The translations under genes and the position numbers were made by a program. From the NCBI GenBank assembly GCA_025677825.1, contig JAIXMO010000001.1:806001-870000 (forward strand): DNA of 64,000 nt, given 5' to 3'. Positions 47,401 through 60,851 of the stretch are shown here, piece by piece (positions within the stretch are counted from its first letter, which is position 1; the number at the start of each line of letters is the position of its first letter). Origin of the DNA: Helicostylum pulchrum. Its lineage: Eukaryota > Mucoromycota > Mucoromycetes > Mucorales > Mucoraceae. The notes beneath the pieces are model-generated. The model saw only the letters and a program-made list of their open reading frames with translations. It made no database searches and was not told the origin of the DNA.

Positions 47401-49605
47401 TCTTGGTTATGGTTTGAATCTAATATAGAAAAAAATAACAATAAGAACATTGTACGACATAAACAAACCCACAAAAAAACAATTAAAAGCTATACTTACA
47501 GGTTCTTTCTTCGGGCCATTGTCTTTGTTGATCCGCAGGTAGCCATACGCGAGTAGGAGCAGGGAAATGGTTGGGTATAGAGTCCCATGGGAAACTAGGA
47601 GGATGCACAAGTCTCGGTTGGTGAGGGTCGTTTTCCTCGTGATCATGATCTTGCTTATGGTTATGTTCTTCTTCATGGTTATACTCTTCGTGATGATGAT
47701 GATGTTCTTCGCGGTGATAATTTTCTTCTTCGTGGTGAGGGTACTCTTCTTCGTGGATACGATATTCTTCCTCAGTATGATGGTATTCTTGGAAATGTTG
47801 AGTTTCTTCAATTTGCGCCGAATGACGTGGATATAAAAGCTCAGGATTGTAGTCATCGGTATTATAATGAGAGTACTCCGGTTTAGTCATAATTTGGGGC
47901 TCTGGCTGATGTACAGGTGCAACCCAAATGTGCTGTTGTTGATGAAAGTAGGATTGGTCCCACACGTTTTCGAAATTGGATAAATCGGGAATATCAGCTC
48001 CAAGACTTCCCGTATTTGGTGGATCCTGGTAAGCGGGATTCCATTCGATCATGGAATAAGTTTTTGGCTCTTTATGATGCTCCTGATTACGACTCTGCTC
48101 GTTATGATGTTCCCGATTATGATCCTGCTCACTATCCTTATCCTGTTCATCATGTTTCTTATCGTGTTCATCGTTGTTTTCGATATTTTGGTGCTCTTCA
48201 TTGCTATTATCTTGGTGAAGTTCCTCATTTTGATGATTTTGATGATAAACCTCTTCACTATTATGCACCTCTTGCTGTTCTTCTTGTGTATGGTGCTCTT
48301 CATAGCACTCAGGACTCTTTTCAGACTGAGTTTCATAATGTGGTACGTGCTTTTCCTATATCGATATATATATTATATATTAGGTAACCAAGAGTGTGTC
48401 TGATCAGATTACAGAACATATTTACCTCTTCTTGATAAGATGGATCTTCCTTCACCCACTCAGGATGGCTTATAGTAATATTAGAAACTGGAGGCATAGG
48501 TTTAACTACTTTACGCTGATCATCAAAATTAATTTCTTGATCCTCCCAAGCATTCTTAATTTCTTCATCAAAAGGTAAAATCGGACGTGTTTGGAAGCCA
48601 CTGTCAAATCCGTTTACATGACCAAACTCTCCACTCAATAAATGATATGGTGATGTCTATAACAAACTTTTTTGATCAGCAACACGTTTTTTTTTCTCTC
48701 TAAAAAAGCCAATACTTACTTGACCATAATGTCTATTCCAAGTATTCCACCATTCTTGCACCATATCTCTTAATCCTTCCCAAGCACTACCCAGAGGTAA
48801 TACTTTACCATCAGAAAACCTTTGATATTTCCAAGGTTTATTTTGCCCAATAAAATGAATTATTGAGATGTTATGCCCGAACTGGTTATGAGCTGGTGCA
48901 TAACTAAATAAAAAAATGTTGTCAGGAAATGAGTTTAAACTTGATACCCCAAAACTAATATGTATTGTTTACATTACCCGTATTGAGAAGTTGGAGTTGT
49001 ATTAAACGTAAAAGGTAACCTTTGAGAAGGAGAGGTAGACCAAGAACTGAAATAACTATTTAAAAGACCCTGATCTCCGCCTAAAACAATAGAATAAGTT
49101 CAAAGTGACATAAATAATGTTGTTAGATCATACCATCAAACGATCCTTGCTCAGAAGATAGAGCTAAAAGTTCATTAAATGCTGTCTCGGAAGGTTCTGT
49201 AACAAATACACCAGAGTTGAAACAATCAGGCCATCCAGCATCTGGTGCGGCCGAAAATGATGGCCTATCAAACAATTCATCAATATTTTTAAGTGGAAAA
49301 GTATCTGCGTCCAAATATACAATCTTTTTGTATTGAGTTAAACGCCATAGTTGAATTTTAGTAAAGGTAATGTCTAGTTCAGGACGACCCAAAAGTTGCA
49401 AGTTATCGAAATCTTTAGATCGAATGGAGTCAACTTGAATGACAGTGCAAATTTTTGACAAAAGGTCTTGTATATGACTGGAAATATTAGGTGTTACAAG
49501 ACAAACTATTTCCTTTGTCGAGCCCAAGTCTCTGAGTTGGTTGCTTAGAATCAATGCGCCAGCAGCATAAGAGTCTGTAGCAACTAAAGTTAGGTAAGCT
49601 TCCAT
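41474..49605 (-). CDS. GYG: Giant glycogenin with repeat-rich C-terminal extension
   Basis: Self-glucosylating primer of glycogen synthesis. Seven exons join in phase (49134-49605, 48978-49080, 48720-48903, 48426-48656, 47500-48355, 46924-47419, 41474-46847), giving 2,571 residues; animal glycogenins have about 350-500 and yeast Glg1 about 616. Residues 1-253 are a complete GT8 domain: 'MEAYLTLVATDSYAAGALIL', the manganese-binding DAD at 99-101, 'FNSGVFV', 'GDQGLLNSYF', 'HFIGQNKPW', and 'EWWNTWNRHYGQ' at the end. Residues about 330-780 are His/Glu/Asn/Gln-rich. Around 990 'EEDWNPARALDKLKENSES' resembles the fungal glycogenin C-terminal motif thought to contact glycogen synthase. Residues about 1,560-1,930 carry Ser/Thr/Val hexapeptide repeats; the tail is basic and Ser-rich. 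A two-gene split is possible only if a start inside the sixth intron were used. Confidence 0.8.
43990..44150 (-). repeat. 18-bp tandem repeat in glycogenin coding region
   Basis: Eight to nine nearly perfect 18-bp units (plus strand ccaacagtagaaggatcg) encode the hexapeptide PSTVGD, with variants ending GE, GN or GK. Less perfect relatives of the same period extend over about 43500-44350. The period is a multiple of three, so copy-number change keeps the frame. It is the cleanest array in a wider Ser/Thr/Val-rich region at residues about 1,680-1,735. Confidence 0.9.
47050..47395 (-). repeat. His/Glu/Asn coding repeat block
   Basis: Codons for HEEHHNEEHHNEEHHNE-type repeats form imperfect 12- to 15-bp tandem units (plus strand ttcatgatg/ttcttcatta words). 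Similar His/Glu blocks occur at about 47640-47790 and 48060-48300 in the preceding exon. Together they give one of the most histidine-rich segments I can see in the window. Confidence 0.85.
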
Positions 49606-49808
49606 TATTCAATAAAGAAGAAAAAGAAAGAAGAATAAAAAAAAAAAAGAAACTAATAATAATGATGTCGGGCTGATAGTTGTGCAACAATATAAAACAA
49701 TCTACTTTGTTATCCAACATCTTATTTTTGCCCCAAATATATAATACAAAAAAAATGTTACAGATTCAAATAGGATTTCTCCGCCCTGTTATTTTTTATT
49801 AACCCATT

Positions 49809-50702
49809 TTAGAGAAGTTTCAAGTGTCCAGTTACTTGATCAATCAATTCAGCAGGTCCTATTATTAACATATTATTATCATACAGTAACAAAAACATGT
49901 AAATCTTTTTTTTTTTTACCTGGTCCAACACCGAGAACAGTACGAGATCCGGGAGCAATTTGTGTACGACCTGCATCTTGAATGGTCTGAGCGGGTAAAC
50001 CAAGACTAAGAGCAATTGCTTGCAATTCCAATCTATTTGCATAAATTAGATTAAAAAAAAAACTTCGATCATTATAAAATATGCACTTACAATTTATCTT
50101 CACTATCACACTTTAAAGCTACTTTGGCTTGTCCAGAATATTCCCATGCTTTTAATAACTGAAACGCGAAAAAAGTTTTTTAAGATACAATATTACTCAC
50201 AACTAATACATTTGAGGGCTTACCAAGGGATTCACTTTCTGTGCTGCCTTATAACAGGCTAAAGTAGCATGACCACACTATTATAAACGGTTTAGCTTCT
50301 CTCTCTCTATTCGTAAAAAAATTATATTGTACCTGAGCAGCGATCTTTCCTTTGGTCATTCCAAGATCAGAACGAACAACAAGTGTCTATAGTATATGTC
50401 AGAAAAGTAAAATTGTATTTATATATATGTATATCTTACCAATTTGAAATTATCATATTTTTTGACATCAATCGATCCTTCAGGAAGAATGTCTAATTCA
50501 TCTTCACTGTCACTGTCACTTTCCTCAATTTGGACACTCTTTTCTTCATTCTTTACAGGAGCATTCTATTTCATTTTTAAGAATCTTATTTTAAGCATAT
50601 TTTGTTTTTATTTACCTTTTGAGCGACATATTGTCCAATAAAGTAACCAGTTGCCAAAGAGACGACGGCGGTAACAGCTACTGTAGTTGACATTCTATCC
50701 AT
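49809..50702 (-). CDS. PTH2: Peptidyl-tRNA hydrolase 2 (Bit1/Pth2)
   Basis: Releases tRNA from peptidyl-tRNA lost by ribosomes; usually on the mitochondrial outer membrane. Seen: N-terminal transmembrane segment ('[23 protein letters not shown]'), an acidic linker ([17 protein letters not shown]), then the PTH2 domain '[20 protein letters not shown]', 'ATLACYKAA', '[13 protein letters not shown]', '[21 protein letters not shown]', '[18 protein letters not shown]'. The lysine, glutamine and aspartate residues of the family core are present. Multiple short introns join in phase. MDRMSTT (50700-50702) is preferred as the start because a longer frame upstream lacks the usual short N-terminus; MSTT three codons later is equally possible. 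Confidence 0.94.
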
Positions 50703-51406
50703 TGTAATTGATTTCAGGAGTTGCTTTTTCTTCTCATAAGAAGTTGTGTATTTTTTTAAGCCAGTCACCCAAAAATTTAAAAATTAGCTGTCTCATTCTT
50801 GAATAACTGCCCGAAGGTTTGGTAAAATAAATCTTGCATAGAATCACTAGATCCAGCGCTCTTTTTTATTTATTTAACAGAGGAAAAAGGTATTGTTTTT
50901 TTTAAAAAAAAAGGGGGGCCTTTGTTTTAACATAAAGACATTGTTCTTCTGTTGTAAATTTTTTTTGAGGGGATGGGCATTAAGGGTCCGTTTTCTCTCC
51001 CCTTACGCATAACTGAACATGTTTATAGAAATACCCAAGTTTCGTAAAAACAATGTGCGGTTATTGTTTCTATTTTCAATCTTCTTCTTTTTTTTAAAGA
51101 AAAAGGTAGCCCATGCACATATTGGAATTTATGTGTTTTTTTTAAAAAAAAAAGAGCTTTAAAGATACTAACTATACACAAATAAAAGTTTATAATTATA
51201 TATACAACAATGGATATCATTTTTTTTAATTAACCAAGACTTCTTTATTTGTTTTGTTACGGTATGCATATTTTAATATATAGCTTTGAAAAATGAAAAT
51301 GTAATGATTGTATTTAAGAACTTGACATTTTCTATCTTTCAACTTGTTTTATATCGTATTTTATTAAACAAGACATTATATACAAAAGAAAAAAAACTAC
51401 AGTTGA
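50703..51406. other. Divergent promoter region
   Basis: Between PTH2 (minus) and the choice-of-anchor-A gene (plus). Contains T8A9 (50896-50912) and T8A10 (51136-51153) palindromes; no gene seen. Confidence 0.6.
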
Positions 51407-53110
51407 ATGACGCGAAAAAATTTACTCATACTTTCCGCTTTAGTTGTGACAGGCGTTGTTCAAGGTGCCTATCCAGGACCAAGATCGTTACAAAGCAGAA
51501 GGCTTTTTCCTCGCGCTGAACCCGTTGATGGAATTTGTGGTGTTGCTGTAAGTGATTGACTATAAACCAGTTTTAGTGAATACTGCTAACATATATGCAT
51601 AGTCAGAAAGGGTTAATGGCCTCTTTTTTGGTGATTTTGATGTTGGCGCGGGATATTATTCCAAGATCCCATTAGCTATTCAAGGCAACATGAATGCGTC
51701 AGATTATTTGGTCAATACTGGTGAAAAAGTTGACTGTAGTAACCCTAACTCCATACCGGCTTACGGTTTAATTGTGGGAGGTACTTTACAACAATCTTCT
51801 AAAATAACTGTTTATGGTACTGCTTTAGTAGCTGGCGGTGGTGATTTACAACAAATCAATGAAAGAAGTCAAGGCTGTATTGTCTCAAGCTCATTGGGTA
51901 CTGGACAAATTGATTTTAACCAATTGAAAAATGACAGAATATCAGCAAACCAGGCCTTTGCCGAAATGCCGCCGACCTTGGTAGTTAACACGAATAATAC
52001 TGTTACAAGAGTTCGTGATCCAATCAATGGAGAATATGAAGTCTTCCAATTTAATACCTGTCTAGAAAATGCTTGTGACAGTATGTTCCCAGAGCAAATG
52101 TCTTACTATAAAGATATACTACAAAATCCTCGTTATCTTGACGGTTTTAAAGACTTTACACCGGACCCTAATATGGTTTATGTCTTTAATGTAAGTTTAA
52201 TTTTATTTTCTATCGGCATAATATCCAATATCTTTTTTAAATATATATATGCATATATATTTATAGATGCCAGTTCGAAATGGTGATGTTCTTTTAATAG
52301 ATACATCTATTCCAGCAAGAGGATTGGATGCCTGTAAAGTAATTTACAATCCTTACCCAGTGGACAATAATAATGCTTTCCAAAGTGATGGTTCATTTAC
52401 ATATTTCCGTAGTACTAATGATGTTATGGGAGGATATACTCTTGCACCGCTAGGTAAAAATCGGCTTAATATTGTGTATATAAACTAACTTCAATTTTAT
52501 TTTGATAGGTGATATTGTAGACGCGTATGTCGGTAGTTTTGGTGGTAATGTGGTTGGAAGGAACTACCGATGGGATATGCTTACACAAGGCGCTGAATTT
52601 TTAGATTACAGCGATGCTGGCGGTAATTGTGATGTATTTGAGCCATGTAAGAGAGATGATTTGACGGTCACAGATTCCGCAACTCAAGATTCAACGGATT
52701 CGACATTATATGGAACTCTTACTGGAGATATGGGCGATCGTGCCCGTTTAAATACAGATAGTACACTTAGTGGCACTTTGACCGACCAAACACCATCAAT
52801 AAATAGGGATTTTTCAACCGTTACAGGCGATCCTTCTTCATCCAACCCAGTCGTTACTAGCCAAACACAAAGCTTATGTTCAACTACTAAAACAGTTATT
52901 GGTGCCGCCCAGGCAGAGACTCTCACTGGTTTTGCAAAAACTGTTACTGTTGTTTTAACGGATGACGCTTCTACTTTTACAGTGACACACAAAGTTGTTA
53001 CGGTAGTACCTGAAACTGTTACAACCCTTTCTACCGATCGTATTACTTTAATTACCACCAGAACTATCTCTAGTGATTCTACTTTTACAGTTGATGTCAC
53101 AGAGTCTTAA
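51407..53110 (+). CDS. Secreted choice-of-anchor-A domain protein
   Basis: Signal peptide MTRKNLLILSALVVTGVVQG. Four exons join in phase to about 500 residues. The domain begins 'ICGVASERVNGLFFGDFDVG' and runs through 'TGEKVDCSNPNSIPAYGLIVGG', 'YGTALVAGG', 'MPVRNGDVLLIDTSI', 'YPVDNNNAFQSDGSFTYFRS', ending 'GDIVDAYVGSFGGNVVGRNY' and 'GAEFLDYSDAGG'. This pattern (self-naming domain with 'N.FLFGDF', 'V.GR...' and terminal 'G.VVG..Y.W') is that of choice-of-anchor-A proteins known mostly from bacteria and fungi. The last 150 residues are Ser/Thr/Val-rich and lack a hydrophobic GPI tail, so it is probably secreted or wall-retained by other means. Role in adhesion is inference. Confidence 0.8.
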
Positions 53111-53221
53111 ATCATACCAGGATATTTCATTTTAAATTAAAATAAAAAATATAAATGTATCTAGTATATAATTAAGGGGAGGGTTTATTTTATATAAAGT
53201 CAAAATCTAAACATATTTTAT

Positions 53222-54728
53222 CTAACGAAGTTCACTGGCTAATAAAGCAGGGTTTTCAATCAAATTCTTCCAATGGTTTCCAAAGCGGGCAATGGTAGCA
53301 CCGTCAATAATTCTATGGTCGGCAGACCAACTAATAGGCATAATTTGCTTAGCAACAATGTTTTCTTGAGCGTCATAGCGAGGTAATTTTTGCATTTTAC
53401 CAAGAGCTACAATAGCCAACTCTGAAGAAACAATAACAGGATTAGCATAAGTACCACCGATGGTACCAATGTTTGATAAAGTAATGGTACCACCTTTAAG
53501 ATCGGACATGGGGATAGCATTTTTCTTTCCAAGTTCAGATAATCTATGAATCTCGGAGGCAATTTCAAAGATGGTCTTATCTTGAACATCCTTAATATTG
53601 GGGACAATAAGACCTTGTGGTGTATCCATAGCAATACCGATATTGTGAGAGGTGCGATAACTGATCTTCATGGAATTGACATCTTCTTGGTTACCAACAA
53701 GCTTTGCGTTCATGATAGGGAAATGTGTAAGTGCAATTGAAAGACACTTTACAAAAATGGGTAAATAGGTCATCTTGGCAAATGGGTAGAGACCGGGATG
53801 AGCAGAGATATGCTTATTAAGTGCAAGACGGTAAGTGGTACTAGCATCGATTTCAATATCGTCCTTGAAACCAAGTTGGGGGATATTAAGAGATTGCGTC
53901 ATGGATTTGAACATGGCCTTTTGGATCATACTGAGCGAATCAGAGCGGCCTTCAGCCTTATCAGCGAGTTGGACCACAGGCTTGCTAGATTCCTTTTCAG
54001 TAACAGTGCCAAATGACAAGACATCTTCCTTGAGAACTCTACCGTCCTTACCAGTGCCTACCACGCTACTGATATCAATACCTCTTTCCTTAGCCAAGCC
54101 TCTAACAGCGGGAGTAGCATTAACAGCTCCATTTGATTTAAGATCGTTTTGCTGTTGTTGAACAGCTTTCTTCACGGGTTGTTTTGCAGCATCTACCTTA
54201 TCAGCAAATTCTGGTTTCACCTGTTCCTGAACAACATTTTCATCTTCATCATCCACAGTCTCTATATCTACCAAAGGTGAACCTACTTTTGCAACATCAT
54301 TTAAAGCATGATGTAACTTCAAAACTTTGCCTGCATATCTTGAAGAGATTTCAACCGAGGCTTTATCAGATTGAACTTCACAAATCTTATCGAATTCAGC
54401 AACTGTGGATCCGGGCTCAACAAACCTAAAGCGGAAAAATATTTAGTTTTTACAAAACAGAAAATGATTCATTTTGCTTTTACCATTGAATTACTTCACA
54501 TTCAGTGATACCTTCACCGATATCTGCCAGTAAGAATGGCTTTACTGCTTGAAATGTAAACGAAGAATGAAAATGACTTACGCGAGGCTAATAAAAATAT
54601 TAGTTTTTCTTAAAAAAAACCCCCCCTTTTTTTTAGATTGAATTTACCGTGAGAAATAATTTGTTACTGCTTGAACGTGTCACGGAGGATGAAATGGTTT
54701 TAAAGAGAGAAGCAGATCTTGAATACAT
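53222..54728 (-). CDS. DBT: Branched-chain alpha-keto acid dehydrogenase E2
   Basis: Mitochondrial dihydrolipoamide acyltransferase of valine, leucine and isoleucine catabolism. Four exons join in phase; about 440 residues. Presequence MYSRSASLFKTISSSVTRSS, then the lipoyl domain 'FLLADIGEGITECEVIQWFV' with the lipoylation site in 'CEVQSDKASVEISSRY', a charged linker with QQQQ, the peripheral subunit-binding domain 'VRGLAKERGIDISSVVGTGK', and the acyltransferase catalytic domain ending 'SWSADHRIIDGATIARFGN'. The HRxxDG active site is present. VQSDKAS rather than ETDKA separates it from pyruvate and oxoglutarate dehydrogenase E2. It is convergent with the secreted-protein gene (111 bp between stops). 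Confidence 0.95.
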
Positions 54729-54912
54729 TTTTTTTTTTTCGTTTTCTGTAAAAGAAAGGGAAAAGTCTAATTTATATATAAAAAGAAATAGTTGGGGAAG
54801 AAAAAGAAAAAAAGAGTTGAGAGTGGGAAAACTTGATAGAGCTTTAACCGAAAAAGAGTTATAACCGTGGGAAACTTGTATATAAACAGGACTGTTTTCT
54901 CTTTTAAGTCAC

Positions 54913-55028
54913 ATGTACAGAGTAACGGCTCAATTATGTAAAGGGTTTTCGATTTAAGCGTAGGCTCTAAGGGTGTCCCCTTCGTTAGCACCACTATTTA
55001 CAAATCTACTAAATAGAGCCGAAAAATA
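54913..55028. mobile_element. Degenerate MITE copy
   Basis: Begins 'cagagtaacggctcaattat' (compare CAGTAGCGGCTCTATTTAGG), includes 'cgatttaagcg' and 'ccactattta', and ends 'ctaaatagagccg', the inverted form of the start. Ends are diverged and no clean TA duplication is visible. Could instead be one half of a larger element that ends at 55377. Confidence 0.5.
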
Positions 55029-55297
55029 GGCCCTTTTTTTTTTGTCCTGTACATCGGAAATACACCTCATATTCGAGTCGCGAATAAATTTATTAGTGTA
55101 GATTTAGTGAACTGTACTGTTATAAATCTTAAAATATGAAGGCAATGATTTCAGGGGGTATCAGCAGAAACTTCAGTAGGAAAAGTAATTAAATACAGAG
55201 GTTTACTGTGTGATGAAATATTGAAAAGGGATACAATAACTATAAACCAAATAAAGTGAATATCAAGATACTTTCTAGTGCTAGTTATTCAGCAGTT

Positions 55298-55377
55298 TTG
55301 TGGATCACACTCTTAAATCGAATAGTGGGGACGGAAGACGTCCTGGAGAAACCCACCCTGAAATAGAGCCGCTACGG
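55298..55377 (-). mobile_element. MITE-like element, partial
   Basis: Ends '...ccctgaaatagagccgctacgg' followed by TA, the same terminus as the complete element at 12925-13025. The internal 'cacactcttaaatcgaatagtgg' is shared with the remnant at 1900-1993. Left boundary unclear. Confidence 0.6.
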
Positions 55378-55734
55378 TATTTGAGACAAGATATCCTTTT
55401 TAACAGTACCAAGTATTTGTTTAATATAAATCCTAGAGCTTTTTATGCTCTGAACTGTATCGCATATTGTTTTTATCGCTTTGGTTCCGGGCTTTATCGA
55501 TAGCAGTATTATGTAATGTTAAAATTCGTACTTGGACGTACCTGTTCTTAACTAGAATATCTGATGCAAAAAAAAAAAAAAAAAAAGACGCAGTACCGTG
55601 ATAAATAAGTATACTTTGTGGTCAATTTTTTTTTGTTGAGCTGGTATTATTTAATTTAAATTAACAGTGCCTTTTCGCTTCTTCTTCTTCTGTATCTTTA
55701 TAGCTTTGACATCTTTTTAAGGAGTACATCAAAA

Positions 55735-56285
55735 ATGGCGGTAGATAAAAAAAAAGAAAAAGCGTCGATTTTATTTTTTATTTATTTACTTTTTTTTTTC
55801 AAGCAGCCAAAAATGTACTCAAGACTTGTTGAGGATACGATTAAAAGAAACATTATAGAAGAAGTATGTGTTGTCTCTCTGTAACTGTAAATTTTTGTTA
55901 ACTCTTTTGTTGTTGTTGCAAGGTTCCAGTATTTGAAAATAAAGAAGAGGAACATTTGTGGAAATGCCCATTTTGCGATCCCGAATCCACTGCATACCGG
56001 CTAAATGTACCTGCTAGCTCTGAAGTACAGGAGTTACGAAGAGCAAAACTATTGATTAAAGACCATTTAGAGTTACATAAAAGAGATTTATTGAATCAAT
56101 TGGCTACTAAACGAGAATTAACACAATACGAAAAGGTGAGAACTTGGTATATTATACGTAAAGGAAAAAAAAATTAACTTCTATTTTTTTTTTTCTAGGC
56201 GAGTAGTGATAGCTCGAAAAGAGTACGTTTATGGATTGCAGGAACTATCAGCGATCGTCAATTATATGAAGATGATACACTCTAA
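55735..56285 (+). CDS. Small Zn-finger-like protein
   Basis: Not recognised. About 125 residues. The preferred model has a 6-nt first coding exon (ATGGCG, 55735-55740), an intron to 55803, and continuation 'QPKMYSRLVEDTIKRNIIEE'; an alternative start is the in-frame ATG at 55813. Next comes 'HLWKCPFCDPESTAYRLNVP' and 'LLIKDHLELHKRDLLNQLAT', a CxxC followed about 35 residues later by HxxxH, compatible with a zinc site. The end is 'RLWIAGTISDRQLYEDDTL'. Its stop codon (56283-56285) overlaps the stop of the convergent IMP1 gene. Function unknown. Confidence 0.6.
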
Positions 56286-56946
56286 ACAGGAACAAGGTTA
56301 TTTTTCAAAAACTCTGGTTCTGGCCAAACCTACACACACAACAAAAAAAAAATCGTCTAAGTCCCTTTGAATCAATTTAAATCATAATCCTTTTTTTTTT
56401 ACCTTTGCAAATACTTTTCCTTTGATTAAACCCATTGCTACAGGACCATAAGTTCTTGAATCTGTAGAATTACTTAAATTATCACCACCAACCCAAACAT
56501 GCCCAACAGGTACACTGATATATTTTCTATCTTTTTCAGTTGGATCTTCACAAATATTATCTCCAGGCTTTTTGTAAATAAATATTAAATATTTTTTTTT
56601 CTTTTTTCTCTCTTTTTTTTTATACATATATTTACCATGCCTATAATTCGCTTCAAGACATTTCTTCCAGGTTTCATAGGTGAAGTGCAAACAACAACGT
56701 CTCCAATTGCATACTCTTTAAAGTGTCGTGAAATATGTTCAATAGCAACAATACCCGACGTATTAAAATATGGTAACATGGAAGGTCCAAGACACTTTTT
56801 AAGGGGTTATAAGTAAAACTTTTTTTAGACGTAAAAATAAAACATACCCAAGTTACTTCAGCAACATATTGATTAAAAGCATGAGCAAAACAAGCAAACT
56901 GAAGTCCTAGTTTTGCAACTTTTAATACTTTAGAAAAACGGCTCAT
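56282..56946 (-). CDS. IMP1: Mitochondrial inner membrane protease subunit 1
   Basis: Type I signal peptidase-like protease that matures proteins in the mitochondrial intermembrane space. Four exons join in phase to about 165 residues. Seen: 'MSRFSKVLKVAKLGLQFACF' with a transmembrane segment, the catalytic Ser in 'GPSMLPYF', the catalytic Lys region 'NVLKRIIGMPGD', and 'VPVGHVWVGGDNLSNSTDSR' followed by 'YGPV'. The last exon (VWPEPEFLKNNLVPV) is joined by an intron with a GTGTGTAG acceptor. Imp2 is a less likely identity because the SxxxSDSR region and length fit Imp1. The gene is head to head with mitochondrial IleRS (165 bp apart). Confidence 0.92.
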
Positions 56947-57111
56947 ATCATTGATAAGAGAGAGAAGGAGGGGGGGGGGTATGCTCGAAAACAACAAATT
57001 ATGCGTTACTTTTTTTTTTCTCCTGCGTGACTGCGCTGGTACCTTTTAGAAATAATAAAAAGGTGCCCTGTCAGTTTTTTCTTTTCTTTTTTAAAACAGT
57101 TGTTTAACATT

Positions 57112-60742
<3,631 letters not shown>

Positions 60743-60851
60743 AAAGATCACGCATGACCCCCCCTTGTTTTTTAATTTCTAAATTAAGGTAACACATTTA
60801 AAAAAATAAAAACAACTTTCTTTTTTGTTTTTCTTTTTATCTTTTACAAGT

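Larger units (their letters stand above)
54729..55734. other. MITE-containing spacer
   Basis: Divergent spacer between the BCKDH E2 gene and the small Zn-finger-like gene. It holds two regions related to the MITE at 12925-13025 (54913-55028 and 55298-55377) and an 18-bp A run (about 55569-55586). No gene seen. Confidence 0.65.

Noticed and set aside
47057..47428. 123-codon plus-strand frame rich in His, Tyr and Asp
   Set aside because: Antisense shadow of the His/Glu/Asn repeat block.
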